Part shown: positions 5,812-6,111 of the stretch, piece by piece | How positions within the stretch are numbered: position 1 is the first letter of the stretch | Layout of the letters: the number at the start of each line of letters is the position of its first letter | Source of the DNA: Reyranella sp. | Lineage (GTDB): Bacteria > Pseudomonadota > Alphaproteobacteria > Reyranellales > Reyranellaceae | DNA: 6,111 bases | Reading direction: 5' to 3' | NCBI GenBank assembly: GCA_016780605.1 | Contig: JADHLS010000348.1 | Coordinates: forward strand, 1 to 6,111 | Made by a program: the position numbers and the translations under genes | The notes under the pieces: generated by a model | Databases searched by the model: none | Told to the model about the DNA's origin: nothing | What the model saw: only the letters and a program-made list of their open reading frames with translations

Positions 5812-6111
5812 TCAGCCGGATGACATCTCGCGTTGGGCCATGTCGCGCTGGGCCATGTCACGCTGGACAAGTGCGGTACTGGCGCGCTCGCCCGCGGCAT
5901 CGAGCTCGGCGATCGGGTCGTAGCCGTCGTCCACGGCATCGTTGGCCGGCCGCCGGTTGGCCCACAGGTCAGGCCGCCGGTTGCGCAGCCAGAAGATGCA
6001 GGCGCCGGTGCTCGGCGGATAGTGGACCGTGTTGGCCACCACGCGCTCCTGGCCCTGGTGCCACACGACGCGCTCGATCGTGCGGTCGTAGCCCAGCGCG
6101 CGCTCGTAGAG
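5812..6111 (-). CDS. Phage terminase-associated small protein-like, partial
   Basis: The gene runs leftward and its 5' part lies beyond the window, since the frame is open to base 6111. The visible 99 residues begin LYERALGYDRTIERV, then HYPPSTGACIFWLRNRRPDLW, then an Ala/Asp-rich tail. The combination of an ALGY segment with a PP(D/S)TxAxIFWLKNRRPxxW segment recurs in small proteins next to phage terminase genes in alphaproteobacteria, often annotated as terminase small subunit or helix-turn-helix protein. This is from memory of the family, not a search. The internal GTG at 6064-6066 is not taken as the start because the homologous part continues upstream of it. The C-terminus carries a short repeat, RDMAQ twice then a degenerate copy. 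It could mark a prophage or its remnant on the right; phage origin is inferred. Confidence 0.55.
   Translation of the reverse strand, partial: LYERALGYDRTIERVVWHQGQERVVANTVHYPPSTGACIFWLRNRRPDLWANRRPANDAVDDGYDPIAELDAAGERASTALVQRDMAQRDMAQREMSSG
5828..5872. repeat. 15-bp tandem repeat in C-terminal coding tail
   Basis: Two copies of a 15-bp unit (5828-5842 and 5843-5857, differing at one base: TCGCGTTGGGCCATG and TCGCGCTGGGCCATG) and a third diverged copy (5858-5872) encode RDMAQ-type repeats near the end of the partial right-edge protein. The unit is a multiple of three, so copy changes keep the frame. Confidence 0.75.

Noticed and set aside
5667..5939. 90-residue minus-strand frame
   Set aside because: Pro/Ser-rich, overlaps the partial phage-like gene in another frame and the end of the decarboxylase, with no motif.

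Overview
The window is high-GC, densely coding DNA with several GTG or TTG start options. It most likely comes from an alphaproteobacterium, and a rhizobial or Reyranella-like background would fit. The genus is only a guess from codon use, the ClpP-like secreted protein and the style of the palindromic repeat.

Layout, left to right. Positions 1-120 hold two hairpins and no gene. A ClpP-fold secreted protein runs leftward (121-768). A rightward, apparently co-transcribed trio follows: a PEMT-like membrane methyltransferase (878-1444), a tail-anchored protein with the 2-oxoglutarate/Fe(II) dioxygenase signature (1441-2244, ATGA overlap with the gene before) and an Mpo1/DUF962-like multi-membrane-span protein (2344-3057). 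A block of nested palindromes (3043-3131) separates the trio from a convergent, membrane-anchored class-III PLP aminotransferase (3117-4841, minus strand). Almost back-to-back with the aminotransferase, a phosphatidylserine decarboxylase proenzyme runs rightward (4853-5704). The right edge cuts a leftward gene whose visible part resembles small phage-packaging (terminase-associated) proteins (5812 to beyond 6111).

The main point of interest is the set 878-5704. All five genes have features of membrane or lipid chemistry: head-group decarboxylation (PS to PE), amine methylation (PEMT fold), hydroxylation (2OG/Fe), alpha-oxidation of 2-hydroxy acyl chains (Mpo1 family) and transamination (GSAM/AMT-like with an N-terminal anchor). 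Two of them, PEMT and Mpo1, are best known as eukaryotic ER enzymes. I infer a lipid-tailoring locus making or remodelling an amino-lipid. I do not know of a described pathway with this exact combination. The individual family calls rest on motifs read by eye; the joint pathway is a hypothesis.
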